A DNA stretch of 64,000 nt from Fragilariopsis cylindrus CCMP1102 (lineage: Eukaryota; Bacillariophyta; Bacillariophyceae; Bacillariales; Bacillariaceae): positions 100,347 through 164,346 of the forward strand of contig FMBT01000390.1 of the NCBI GenBank assembly GCA_900095095.1, read 5' to 3'. Under the pieces are notes generated by a model. It saw only the letters and a list, made by a program, of their open reading frames with translations. It searched no databases and was not told where the DNA came from. Numbering within the stretch: the stretch's first letter is position 1; each line of letters opens with the position of its first letter. Shown in pieces: positions 36,096-47,248 of the stretch. Made by a program: the position numbers and the translations under genes.

Positions 36096-37368
36096 GATTG
36101 TTGCTATCAGTCAGAAGTCTAACTGCTTGAACTACTTGTATTGCAAAATATACTTGTATCCGCATTGTCTGTTGTTTGGTCTAACGACATACGGTACAAC
36201 ATACAGGACAACATCAACGATATCGTACAAAATCGCGTGCACGCACGTGATTGAGAGATTTGAAATTTGAATGCACGCGTGGGGGACACCGAGGAACTCA
36301 AAATAAGTCGTTTTTATAGATACTAGTACCGGTAGAACGGGAATAATAATTGTATCTGGGGCATAAGTGTAGTTTAGTACAATAAAGTAATAAGGTTAAG
36401 TAGTCCTAGGACTCCAGTACGACTATAGTAGTATGTTTTTAACAGAAACAACATATGCCTTCCACTTTACACGAATAATAATAATAATAATATTAAGTTG
36501 AAATATTTTTTTCGAATGGTTCTCATAAAATAGTTCTGAGTTCAAAAGAAATGCATTCAAAGAACAACATACATGTTCGTGCTAGAGGGGATAGGAAGAA
36601 TTTTTGACTCTACTAACAGTGATATCCGCTCTATAAATGCGCCTATTAAATGAGGGGAAGGTAGGAGTGATGAGATCCAAAAATCTTGTTCAAAACGTAA
36701 GAAAGCAAAGCGAAAAAGCGCCCAAGCTAGACAGACAGATGCAAAATATGAATGCTTTCACTAGCATATCTTGTATATACAAATAGTGACAGATGCATAT
36801 TCATTTGAGATATCCATCAGTCTTGTAACGAGAAAATCGACCTCTCTCCTTTCCATTTATTTCATTCCTTACCTCAAAAAGTTCCTGAACGAATACAGTA
36901 CATTGTCATTAAACAACTATTTCATGGAGCTTACCCACGAAAAGAGGGTTCCATCAGTCCAGGTTCTATCCGTCCAGAGGAAAAGTATATATCTGAGTAT
37001 GTATTTTAACGACTGTTTTAGTTCTCATTCATTTTCCCGTTCCATTCCATTCCATTCCATTCCATACAAGTACAAGTACAAGTACAGGTACAGGTACAGG
37101 TACAAGTACAAAATAAACTACACTAAACTAATAAGCAGAAAATCTTTTCCTTTTTATTTTATTTACGGTCTAGAAAAGTTCTATCGTTATTTCTGATCTA
37201 TCTAATATATACTGCATTCTTAACTACTAGCATACAAGACCAAGACCCTAGCTTTTAGTTAGGCAATCTGTAGTCTACAATTCAATTCATTCTAATCAAA
37301 AGCGTATCATTGTAATGTATCGTATCGTATTATATTATTATATTATAATATATTAAATTGTATCGTAC
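36096..37368. other. intergenic
   Basis: About 1.3 kb with no recognised gene. It contains an ATA run near 36476-36494 and two adjoining microsatellites at 37039-37110. Confidence 0.5.
37039..37110. repeat. compound microsatellite, ATTCC then ACAAGT/ACAGGT
   Basis: About five copies of a five-base unit (ATTCC) run directly into seven or eight copies of a six-base unit (ACAAGT, drifting to ACAGGT). Confidence 0.9.
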
Positions 37369-38268
37369 TTATTGTACTGTATTATTGTATCGGATCATGA
37401 CTTGATCGTATGCTAACATACGACTCGATGTAACTAACATTGCTCGGCCGGTAGATGGTATACAACCTCTATAAAATATCTTCAATCCATGATTTGTATA
37501 CATTGTTTGAATTTGTTTTCGAAGGAAATTAAAGTTGCTAAAATTATGATTGCTACTGTTGTGGTTGCTAATACTTCCACTTTGTATCATTGTTTTTATT
37601 AAATCGAATGGGTACGTAATCATCCAAGCTAATGCACCAGTGAAAGCACTTGTTCCCGTTACAAATACAATATGATTAAAATTATTACTATTGTTGTTGT
37701 TGCTATTACAGTATAATAAAATTTCTTCTTTCTGAAGTATCCAATGATAAATACCAAGATATACCATAGTAAAAATTCCTTCTCTTGCTAGGTTAACAGT
37801 AAATCCACGATATAGTTTCCCAATAATTGATGTAACTCCTCTGATTTCTTTCCTTCTACTGGTGTTGTTATTGTTATTGTTGTTAGGAAGTAACAGTATT
37901 GATGATAATGTCGATGATAATGATAATGATGATAATTGCATTTGTATTTTTATATAATCTGTTGGTGTACTAATAATAGCAGTTGCGAATCCAGATATAA
38001 TACCAGAAATAAATGAATTATTATTAACTTTAGTTTGTACTTTATCAAAAACAGTAAACATTACTGTATTCATTATGATAGCATTTACCAACGGAGGAGT
38101 TATTCCACGGAATATACCTTTCAACTGTAATTTTTTAAATGCATTAAATGAATTATTATGTAATTTTGGATTTGTTTGTAAATGTGTTTTTATTGTATCA
38201 AGAGGATGACCTAACACAGTTGAAGATATCCCCGCAACAGTAGATCCAACAATCTGTTTTTGATCCAT
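37369..38268 (-). CDS. mitochondrial carrier family (SLC25) protein
   Basis: A 299-residue intact protein of the length and threefold repeat structure usual for SLC25 carriers of the inner mitochondrial membrane. The three PX(D/E)XX(K/R) signatures are seen as HPLDTIKTHLQ (about residues 21-31), TPTDYIKIQMQ (about 101-111) and YPFDLIKTMIQ (about 218-228). Gly-rich segments follow each odd helix (GIFRGITPPL, KLYRGFTVNL, IFYRGCIPS). The first signature, PLDTIKT, is like that of the S-adenosylmethionine and glutamate/ornithine-like carriers, but substrate contact residues cannot be aligned reliably here. Asn-rich loops are typical of this genome. Confidence 0.93.
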   Translation of the reverse strand: MDQKQIVGSTVAGISSTVLGHPLDTIKTHLQTNPKLHNNSFNAFKKLQLKGIFRGITPPLVNAIIMNTVMFTVFDKVQTKVNNNSFISGIISGFATAIISTPTDYIKIQMQLSSLSLSSTLSSILLLPNNNNNNNTSRRKEIRGVTSIIGKLYRGFTVNLAREGIFTMVYLGIYHWILQKEEILLYCNSNNNNSNNFNHIVFVTGTSAFTGALAWMITYPFDLIKTMIQSGSISNHNSSNHNFSNFNFLRKQIQTMYTNHGLKIFYRGCIPSTGRAMLVTSSRMLAYDQVMIRYNNTVQ

Positions 38269-38902
38269 GATTAATGATAATGACTAATGCTACTGATGAT
38301 GATCGGAAGATCTAATGGTGAACGTGTCCAAGTTCCAGGAGTACTATGTTAATGAAAGTCGTATCCATTCATCGTTTACATAAAAAACATCGAATCGAAT
38401 AATCCGCCGATCGATGATTGATCAACAGCAGGTGAAAACGGATTGTTCGTTCTTGTTCCCATGTTGAATAGTGTTGTTATTCTGTTATTCTCTCAATGAT
38501 GCTTACATGAGTTCAAACTGCGAACTTACTATTCTTAGTTTCTCACACGTGTGAACAAGAATGAAAGCTGGCGCTACTGTAGATAACGTTAACGTTACTT
38601 GTAATAAGAGTTTATGCCGAATGAATCAATCGGATCACAACTAATTAGGATCGGATTGGCGAACCATCAAAAATCGGAGTAGACGAATATTTCCTAAAAC
38701 TGCCTCCAATACAATCACTAGTGATTGTACAAAAAATCAAAAAATCTCTATTTCATATTTCTCATCATACCATCATACACTCTAAAAACAACCCAAGTTA
38801 ATGTACCACAATAACACACCATATCGGTATATATTGTAGCTAAGATCAGTACTCAACTCGTTTATTGCGTCAGAAATCACACCACAATAGATACTATAGA
38901 TC
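38269..38902. promoter_or_regulatory. divergent carrier/BTB-like intergenic region
   Basis: 634 bp between opposed start codons, so promoters of both neighbours are expected here. No element identified. Confidence 0.35.
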
Positions 38903-41173
38903 ATGGAAGCATACAGGAACAGCAGCCGTACCACCTACTTGCACAGTCGTCAAAGCTATGACGCTGAAACTGTCGATACGAATCATACTAATCTTGATGA
39001 CGATGCCGATGACGATGTCGATAGTACTAACTACACGTATTTAGATAGAAACAGAAATCCTCGTGATAGTCAAAGCCGCAGCAAAAAGCATACATCCACA
39101 TCATCGTCGCCCTCCGACAATGATAATAATAACCCGTCAGGTGAACTTCTTACTTCTTGTACAGGTACAATAAATACAAGAAGTACAAGAATATATGATA
39201 ACATTACGTGTCCACCATCATTGGTAGAACAGATACGTCAGTCGCAACAATCACAAAATGGACCAACAGAAGGACCAGGAGGAACAGCAGGAACAGCAGG
39301 AGGATGTGCTTCTTCTGATTCGATATCATCAATAAATGTAGTATTACCAGAAACGACAACGAATTGTATTGCAAATAATTTTGATATTGTTAAGCATTCA
39401 GAAAATATTCAGAATTATAAATCAATCGCATACAACTTTGCCAATCCTTGTAGTACGATTATTAATGATTTTCTACCAGGAGCAGAAGGATTAGGAAGAA
39501 AAGCAGAATATGTTATGCATAAAGAACAACAACATAATGATCATCATCGTCAACATCAGCAACAACATCAGCAACAACAACCTATGACACCATCTACAGT
39601 TGGTAGTAGCTACAGTGATGAGAATGAGAATGATGATGATGATGATGATGATGAGAGTCAAAATAATAGTAATAATAATAATAGTGACAGTAATGAAGAA
39701 GAAGAGGAACCGAACATAGAATCCAACGACGAAAATCGACCTACAAGTATGAATAGATCCGGTCCATCTATTTCTACAGACAATGATGATGACGTTCGAT
39801 TTCCTTCCTGTTTTGGTACTGTACTGGTACTGGTACTGGTACTGGTTCTGATAACAATAAAAATAATATTGGTAATGACAGTAGTAATGCAGTGGTAATA
39901 ACGTACCAACATTGATTTTAGTAGGTGATCAAGAATATATATGTCCATCGGCAAGAGGTAGTTTAATGTCAAGATATTTTATTACTCAGCGACAAAAATA
40001 TTACCATCAGTAGGATCAGAAACAACAAACAACAACAACAACACCAAAACTTATGATGACCATGGAAATTCTCACATGTGCAAGTTCTACGTAGATTTAT
40101 CTACTCATTCCTCACAAGAATTTATGCTTGTTAAGACTTTTCTTGAAAAATGGGATAACGATGATGACGATGACTATATGCGTATCATTTGGAATAATGT
40201 ACATGTCATTTTACCTTGGTTTGTTGAATTTCAAGCTATGCCGTTATTGAGTGCAATAGATATATTTTTATTTCATAATGCTTTAGGAGGGTGGAATAAT
40301 GATGGTGATGGTGATGTTGATAGCGATGGTAATAATAATAGTATCATTTCACTTTCAAATTTACTCCTATTGACACAGATTGCATATATTTGTGGATTAG
40401 AAACAACGAAGTTAAATGCTCGTAAACTTTTACGACGACGGCTTCTAGAACCACGAAAACAAAACATTGAAGTAGATGATAGTCGGGGGGAAGGGGGAGA
40501 AGAAGAGGAAGGAGAAGGGGTAGGTGAAAATATTGAACTAGAATGGACTTTGGATGATTTACAAACTTTAGCTCAAATGTTACAATCTTTTGATGATTTG
40601 AGAGTATATCTTTGGGAATATGCAATTATCGTATATTTACCACACGACCTTGATATATCAGATTCCGTTGAATTGGTATCGAATGTACTTTTTCCATATC
40701 TATTACGTGAGGGGATGATGCAAATGATGATCGTTGAAGGTATTGAATCATCCTTTCCGACAAGTGAAAGTTCATTCGTTAATAATAACAAAACTCAGTC
40801 GACGATCGGATCTTTATCATTTTCTAATGCTGAGTTGTCCACTACATGCAGTAGCGATACAACCATACCAACAAATCCATCATTATCTTTTCCAAAACGA
40901 AAAATCTCTACAGAAGAGATACATCATCATCTACTCAATACAATCGAACAGTTAGAGAAATTTCAAATAGAAAAGAATATGAGAACAATAGCATCACGCA
41001 GTAGTAGAAATGATCATTGCCCAGCAGCATTAGTAGTAGTAGACGATGAAGAGTCATTATTGATTAGGAAGGAAACCAATACTGGCAGTAAAAATCGTCG
41101 TCAAAAGCGATATAATGATAGAGCTACTAGTACTATCGGTAGTAGTGCTGAAAATCTAACTTTTTCGTGTTAA
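38903..41173 (+). CDS. BTB-like protein with low-complexity N-terminus, three probable frame breaks
   Basis: Two long open stretches (38903-39898 and 40076-41173) lie in the same frame and flank about 180 bases that are readable in successive other frames, so I treat them as one gene of about 757 residues. Proposed one-base losses: near 39820, near 39901 and in the A5 run at 39994-39998. The N-terminal half is Asp/Asn/Ser/Gln/His-rich. The C-terminal part reads VPTLILVGDQEYICPSARG, KFYVDLSTHSSQEF, VHVILPWFVEFQAMPLLSAID and ISLSNLLLLTQIAYICGL, a pattern like a BTB/POZ fold plus its helical extension. Alternatively an intron removes the middle, which would also keep the frame. The family call is an inference. 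Confidence 0.5.
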
Positions 41174-41460
41174 AAATAGTCAATTCTTGACTCAATTTTT
41201 AATTTACGTAATATAATAATATAGTACTACTTATTCTTTTTCACATCCACCTCCGTAGCAAAAAACATAGACGTAAAGTTTCGAAGTTAGAGTACTATTT
41301 AGCTAAATAAAATAAACTAAAGTACAGTACCGTACTAGCTTTTAGAATAGTAGAGAGTAATGGAATATAGCTACTATGTTAGTACCGTAGCATGATTTGT
41401 TTAGATTATCTATTATCTGTTTTCTACTACACGTAACGCAGTACTGTAGTTTCATTAAGA

Positions 41461-42425
41461 TTATGTTCCGATCGGACTACTGGGGATCGATCCTACCCAT
41501 ACCGTCCCATCTTCCCTCGCAACAACGTAGTCTTTTGGATTAATTGCTTTCCCATCGTGTGTATTGTAGTCAATTAGTTCCTGATAGTCCTCTAAAGGTC
41601 GTGTCAGACCCAATTTGTACCGTAACTTTTCTAATGAAGGGATTTCTTTATCACCACGAATTGCTGCATCCCGAATTGCTTTTGCATATGGCTTGTGATA
41701 CTTATTCAGAATTCGAAGCTGTTTACATTCACCCCTGTGATTGTGTTCTTTCCAATGAATTGTCTGACAAGTTTCGCTGCAATAACAATGAAAGCTACAC
41801 CCAATGCATTGTTGGAGTGTTAATGTTTTAGTATCTGTTTTCGAACAGATAACACATGTTCGCTCTATTCATCCTTCAGTGCGTTGAGAGCTAGATTGGG
41901 CAGTCGAGAGTTGGCATTGTGGGCGATTTTCCCCCAGTAGTCAATTAATACATCTGCATTCCGATTCGGTTCGGCATGATCACAATAATATTCCCCAATC
42001 AATGTCATTATACATCGAAAACTTCCCCGGATAGCTCCTTCCAAAAGCCAAGGATGAGCTAAATGCATAAACATAGGATTACAGTGTCCTTCAGTGGTAG
42101 TGCTCCGTTTCCGTAGCGTTACATCCATGAAACGCATGCTATGTACACACCCATGTTTTGTGGCGCCCTGTTTGACTAACACACATTGTTCAAAATTATC
42201 TAACTTATAATGTTTATCTCCATTAATAATTTGAGTATCCATTGCTTGTACAAATTCGTTCGATTTTGGAAACACACTGTCTATTTCTTTTACTATTGCC
42301 GTCAGCGCCGCCTCCGAAGGTATACCTTCTACTGTTCCTTCTGGTGCTGTCGTTACCACCGCCGGCGGCGTTGGATTTTTGTTTTTAATCTTGCGTTCTT
42401 GACGCAATTTTTGTTTTCGACCCAT
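41461..42425 (-). CDS. MYND zinc-finger protein, one frame break
   Basis: About 321 residues if a one-base loss in the TT at 41868-41869 (plus strand) is bridged. The N-terminal part (to LNALKDE) is a helical region with MGRKQKLRQERKIKNKNP at the start. After the break comes a MYND finger: CVICSKTDTKTLTLQQCIGC, HCYCSETCQTIHWKEH, HRGEC, giving the C-x2-C, C-x2-C, C-x3-C and H-x3-C zinc ligands. MYND fingers bind proline-rich partners. The tail ends VVAREDGTVWVGSIPSSPIG. As written, the frame ends just before the finger. The gene is head to head with the Ariadne ligase. Confidence 0.75.
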
Positions 42426-42993
42426 AATAGATATTTTAAGATCAACTTTTGTTACTAAGCTAACAGTCTACTGATATCGTACCTCGTCGTCTTTCAGTCG
42501 AGACTAATTAAATAGAGGCAGCTACAGTCCCTTTATATTATTTGTGTCTTCTAAGATAGAGCGACAGCTGTGTCCCTTCATCTCGAAGCGGCTCTGTCGG
42601 CGTAATCACTAGAAGGGAGTAGACAAGAATAATGCAGTGAAATTCACGCGGGCCGTCAACAATGAGACTAAACGAGTCTTTTACGTTATTAAACATTTCT
42701 GCAATAATCACGTAGACACCGTGTCGAAAGGGCGGAAGAAAAGAAAATGAAAAAGCAGAATGGTTTTACGGCCTTCTTGACTCACTTGAACACACGACAC
42801 AATAATATTTCATTCAACATCCAGGATCAAAGCAGACAATAGTAATCCAGACTTTATAAATATAAGTCTGACAACAGCATTCGTTTCCCTACCCTTTCTA
42901 TTCTTCAGTTTACCTGTTTCTTTTTTCGCGACGGAAAAATCTAATACGAATTCAGAGTGTTCTTGAATTAATTTAGTTTGCTTCTCAAAAAAA
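42426..42993. promoter_or_regulatory. divergent MYND/Ariadne intergenic region
   Basis: 568 bp between the start codons of two zinc-binding proteins on opposite strands. No specific element was recognised. Confidence 0.35.
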
Positions 42994-44686
42994 ATGTCGT
43001 CATCTGCTGAGGAGGATGAATACGAATATGATTACTCTGATGAGGAAGTCGGAGACGACGATAGCGGCATGGACTGGAACCCTTCCGCTATTGCTTCTGA
43101 GAATCCAAACGCGGCACCAACCATGATGTATGGTAAGTAGCTTCTTTTAATTAATATTAACCTCGATACTTCTTTTCGTATTGTCGTCATGTTGCAATTG
43201 CATCAATCGGTCCTTCATTTTCGCTTTGCCGGTCGCATGCATCTCTCTAACACTTTAAATTAACAACCTATTTATTTGGATATACAACAAAATAATACGA
43301 CAATGCCTTTTTAGTACACCAAAAAAAGGGGATCCGCATCTTGCCCGCCAACGAACTTCTTCCAGAGATGAAACGTCGTTTGAAGGATGTCACGGAAATC
43401 CTTGATATATCCCCCGCGGCTGCTGCTGTTCTACTACGAGCACACAACTGGTCGAAAGAACAATTGTGTGAGGTATTCTACGCTGATTCCGAAAAGATAT
43501 TAAAAAAATGCGGCGTCAATCATCGATGCAATCCAAAACTTCCCCCGAAATCTTCAGACGACAACTGTCCCATTTGCTACGATGAAATGAAAGTCGGTAC
43601 GAAGATGGCCATGCCATGTGGACACGAATTTTGTTTGGATTGTTGGCATGATTTTTGTGTCAATGCTATCAAGCAGGAGGGACCCTCATGTGTCTATTCT
43701 ACTTGTCCGGACGCATCTTGCACAGAATGTTTGACGGAGGTTGAAGTGGAAACTGCATGCCCGGATTATCTACAAAAGTTTCAAACCTTTCAACTTCGTA
43801 ATTTCGTTCAATCGAACACACTAACTCGTTGGTGTCCAGGAATTGGGTGCGAACGTATTGCCTGCGCTCCAAATGCATCGGCGATGGAGCAGGAAGGTAA
43901 CGTCGCACACTGTGATGGGTGTTGTACTAGCTTTTGTTTAATTTGTGGTGAGGAACCTCATGCTCCTTCTGGTTGTAAGGATCTGGCATTATGGAATGAA
44001 AAATGCCGCAATGAATCCGAAACAGCGAATTGGATTCTAGCTAATACCAAGTCCTGTCCTAAATGTGCTTCTAGGATAGAAAAAATCAAGGCTGTAACCA
44101 TATTACTTGCCAGAGATGCAAGCACGATTTCTGCTGGATCTGTTTACAAGAATGGTCAACTCATGGAGCTAATACCGGCGGATACTACAAGTGCAACAAG
44201 TATGATTCAGGTAATTCCGACACAGCTGATCAGTCAGACGCTGCCAAGGCCAAACGAGAACTTGATCGATACCTACACTACTACAAACGTTTTCATGCAC
44301 ATTCCGAAGCCCAGACATTTGCAAAGAAACAGCTCAATGAGACCGAAAACCGTATGGTTCGACTACAGGAATCATCAGAAAATGCGAAGTGGAGCGACGT
44401 TGAATTTCTTAAGACGGCCAATGAACAATTGGTGGAATGTCGAAGAGTCTTGAAGTACACGTACGTTTATGCATACTATCTGAATTCTTCTGCTAAGATG
44501 CAAAAAGAACGATTTGAGAATCATCAAGAAATGCTTGAGAAATTCACAGAAAATTTGAGCGAACTATCGGAAAAGCCGTTGGATCAAATGGATCGAACGG
44601 AAGTTGTCAATACAACTCGGGTTGTCGATCGTTTCATGAAGAATATTCTTCAATGTGTAGATGAGGGCATGGATATTCATCTTTGA
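42994..44686 (+). CDS. ARI: Ariadne-type RBR E3 ubiquitin ligase, one frame break
   Basis: Exons 42994-43132 and 43315-44686 (182-bp intron) give about 503 residues once a one-base break in the A6 run at 44080-44085 is bridged. RBR ligases take ubiquitin from an E2 onto their own RING2 Cys. Seen: an acidic N-terminus (EEDEYEYDYSDEE); a UBA-like region with AAAVLLRAHNWSKEQL; RING1 (CPICYDEM, MPCGHEFCLDCW); IBR (RWCPGIGC, CDGCCTSFCLICGEEPH); RING2 (CPKCASRIEKNQGCNHITC, CKHDFCWICLQEW) with the catalytic Cys in GCNH; and the helical Ariadne domain ending DEGMDIHL. The break falls a few residues before the catalytic Cys, so the uncorrected frame lacks RING2 activity. Confidence 0.92.
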
Positions 44687-45278
44687 GAAGAAAAACATGG
44701 GGTTTGAAATACACATCATTCTTGTACATTCAAGATGCATAAGTACGGATATAATATTCCTCTCGGCAAATAGAATGACAATAACGACACACTCGCTGAT
44801 GATAGGCGAAACGTCCACACACACGATCGCACCACATGCGACATGAATTATAACGGCGATATAATGATGGGATCGGTGTTGTAAAATATAGAGTAAAACG
44901 CTCAATTTATAATTTTATATATTTGATTTATTCTTATGTTTTAACGGGAATAGCCGGAACGTGAACTAAAATTAAAGTACGATGCAGAAATAGTTCACAA
45001 AAACAAATTCTGCTGTTGCTGTGGTGTGAATCCTAAGCAATATACGACAAGTATAATTTTACTGTTACTATTCATAAATCGTACTTATCAAAAAGAAAAA
45101 ATATTCTTGCTGCTGGTATGTTTCGCATTCTTAGAAATTATAATGACTAGATACCAGTAGGAAGTTAGTTCCTAGGTAGTTCACAGTGTTAGAAGTAGGA
45201 GTTCAGAGGAAAAAGTCAAACAGATGTGTAATAAGTAAAACAACCCTACTAATATTTATGATACTATTATCACTACTA
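44687..45278. other. intergenic, convergent
   Basis: Spacer between two 3' ends. No coding signal seen. Confidence 0.55.
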
Positions 45279-46379
45279 TCACCCCACCACTGCTTTAGGA
45301 AGTGAAGTACCGATCTTCATTTCCAACCCAAATGTATTAGGCTTTGAGGAATCATCATCATGACCCCATCCCGCGGCGATTTTGGAGAGAGTGTTAATTT
45401 CTTCTGCTATGGACGACGTTGAGGATTTTTTTATATCATCGTCACGATCGTCATAGACTTTGCACTTTGTCTGTTGTTTTTTCCGATACTTTATTTGGGA
45501 GGCAGTATTAGCATCAAAATCTAGCATTTTCGTCTTCTTTAAAGGCTTTGATACTGCTGTATTCATAAATATGGGTATCTTCGCTGGTATACTAATATGG
45601 TCACAGTTATCAAAGTTTTTCTTCAAATAATACTCCCGTGTTTTTCTTTTTGTATCATCAAAGTGAGTTAATACAGCATCAGCATCCGATTCACCTGCGG
45701 CATGGGCAAGAAATTTTGCCCAGTGTGTTTCCTTAAGATAAGCCGTCCGTAGCTTAACAGAATCTAAAAATCCTTTTGGAAGGAACATTTTTTGTCGTTG
45801 TTGCTCTTCAAGTACAGAACGGATTGCTGAACGTACATTCAATTGACGTTGCCGTCCTTCCATGTTTGAGGCAAAGTGTTCTAATCCACGTCTTGAGTGA
45901 CCGAATCTACACCACCACTTGCTTTCGATATTATTATTATTTGCATTGTTATTATTGCTATTGCTGGTTGATATTGTTGTTGTTGTTGAGCTTCTTCTTT
46001 TAAAGCTACGACCTGTCATCGACCTCTCCATCTGGTGTGGTGTTGAAGATTTTGATTTTAACCATACCTCGGAACCTCCCTGAAGTATTGCTTTTGAAAC
46101 AATTCTACCGACTTTTGCGAAATCATCATAGTCGTCCTTATTCCACCATATCTGAGCCTTGTTTTCTTCATCATTTAAGTTTTCTTCATCATTTAAGTTT
46201 TCTTCATCATTTAATATAGACAGGATACGATCTATTTTCAGACTCCGAGCATAAGGAGAGAAGGTTACTGCATTTGATTTTTTCTTCGACGGAAGTTGCT
46301 TGGCGTATGATGAAGGAAAGAGAGATCGCCTTGGTGCTGGTGCTGGCGCTGGCGCTGAACCCTCGTTGTCGTTGCTCAT
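45279..46379 (-). CDS. unknown protein with RGLE/EEQxRQ segment
   Basis: The start is the ATG at 46379 (MSNDNEGSAPAP); the frame is open further upstream but with no ATG. The protein has 366 residues. A central segment reads IWWNKDDYDDFAKVGRIV, then after a Ser/Asn linker WWCRFGHSRRGLEHFA, EGRQRQLNVRSAIRSVLEEQ and a tail with LKETHWAKFLAHAAGESDA. This W-x-D-Y, RGLE, R-x-R and VLEEQ-x-RQ order recurs, as far as I recall, in many diatom proteins of unknown function. A three-copy six-residue repeat (LNDEEN) lies at about residues 61-78. No membrane segment or signal peptide. Function unknown. Confidence 0.7.
   Translation of the reverse strand: MSNDNEGSAPAPAPAPRRSLFPSSYAKQLPSKKKSNAVTFSPYARSLKIDRILSILNDEENLNDEENLNDEENKAQIWWNKDDYDDFAKVGRIVSKAILQGGSEVWLKSKSSTPHQMERSMTGRSFKRRSSTTTTISTSNSNNNNANNNNIESKWWCRFGHSRRGLEHFASNMEGRQRQLNVRSAIRSVLEEQQRQKMFLPKGFLDSVKLRTAYLKETHWAKFLAHAAGESDADAVLTHFDDTKRKTREYYLKKNFDNCDHISIPAKIPIFMNTAVSKPLKKTKMLDFDANTASQIKYRKKQQTKCKVYDDRDDDIKKSSTSSIAEEINTLSKIAAGWGHDDDSSKPNTFGLEMKIGTSLPKAVVG
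46160..46216. repeat. 18-bp coding repeat, three copies
   Basis: Three tandem copies of an 18-base unit inside the RGLE-motif gene encode repeated LNDEEN. Confidence 0.85.
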
Positions 46380-46485
46380 TATTGTACAGGTATATGATGT
46401 ATTGCTCTTAATTTTGATACAGTATGACTGAGGGGTATTATTGTCACGTTTTCCAGTTAAGTTTTTATAGGTACGCAACACTACG

Positions 46486-46535
46486 TCACAGTATTTTCAT
46501 TCGCAACAGGTCACAGTATTTTCATTCGCAACAGG
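46486..46535. repeat. 25-bp perfect tandem duplication
   Basis: A 25-base unit starting TCACAGTATTTTC is present twice head to tail with no mismatch, about 110 bp upstream of the RGLE gene start. Confidence 0.95.
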
Positions 46536-47106
46536 TCCAGCTAAACCAAAGATAGCACTGTTCTCATTCCGACAAATCTTTGATGTCTAGTTGTCCCGTC
46601 AGTGTGTCGAAGCATTGTCTTGTCATACCGTTTCTACAAACTCAGCCACGATTCATTCTGGGTTTCGCTCATTCGATTTGCTTTTTCTTGCACATGATTT
46701 AAAATAAGTGTGACGCCAAAATTTAGCTTTGAAGTCGTTCATGCCACGTCATTCTAAAAATTGAATAAATACGGGCTGTGACGAATGAGCGAAGAAGCAC
46801 ATGTCAATTAATAATTAATGACGGAAATTGATAATTATGGCGCACGAGTAGTTTACGTTCGCGTCTTGCAGTGTACGAAGTCTGGTTTTGACACGCGAAT
46901 ATAATATAATATAATATAATATATATATATAATATATAATATAATATATATATATAGTATGCAGTAGTATATATCATTTTTCAATTACAGTACAGTAGTC
47001 AGATTCATATCATCATCAGATATCCCTTCCTCAATAGCGAGTTGAAACTGTAGATATATCATCGTCTCCCTCGTACTCAGCAGATCAAGATGTTACTTGC
47101 AATTTG

Positions 47107-47108
<2 letters not shown>

Positions 47109-47137
<29 letters not shown>
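47109..47137. repeat. AT dinucleotide microsatellite
   Basis: About fourteen AT units in tandem, in the 3' flank of the PC-esterase gene. Confidence 0.9.
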
Positions 47138-47140
<3 letters not shown>

Positions 47141-47248
47141 GTAGCACTACAACGACTATAAGGACAGAGAAAGAGTAGGAGATGGATCTATGTCTCTTTG
47201 GTATAAAGTTCCTTTTATTTATTTATCTTGCTGAACCATCATGTAGTA

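Larger units (their letters stand above)
46380..47248. other. intergenic, very AT-rich
   Basis: Holds a 25-bp tandem duplication (46486-46535), TATAA-type repeats at about 46903-46957 and an AT dinucleotide run at 47109-47137. No gene seen. Confidence 0.55.

Noticed and set aside
35802-36122. Ile/Val/His-rich frames opposite the P4H gene N-terminus
   Set aside because: They are produced by the poly-Asp microsatellite read on the other strand.
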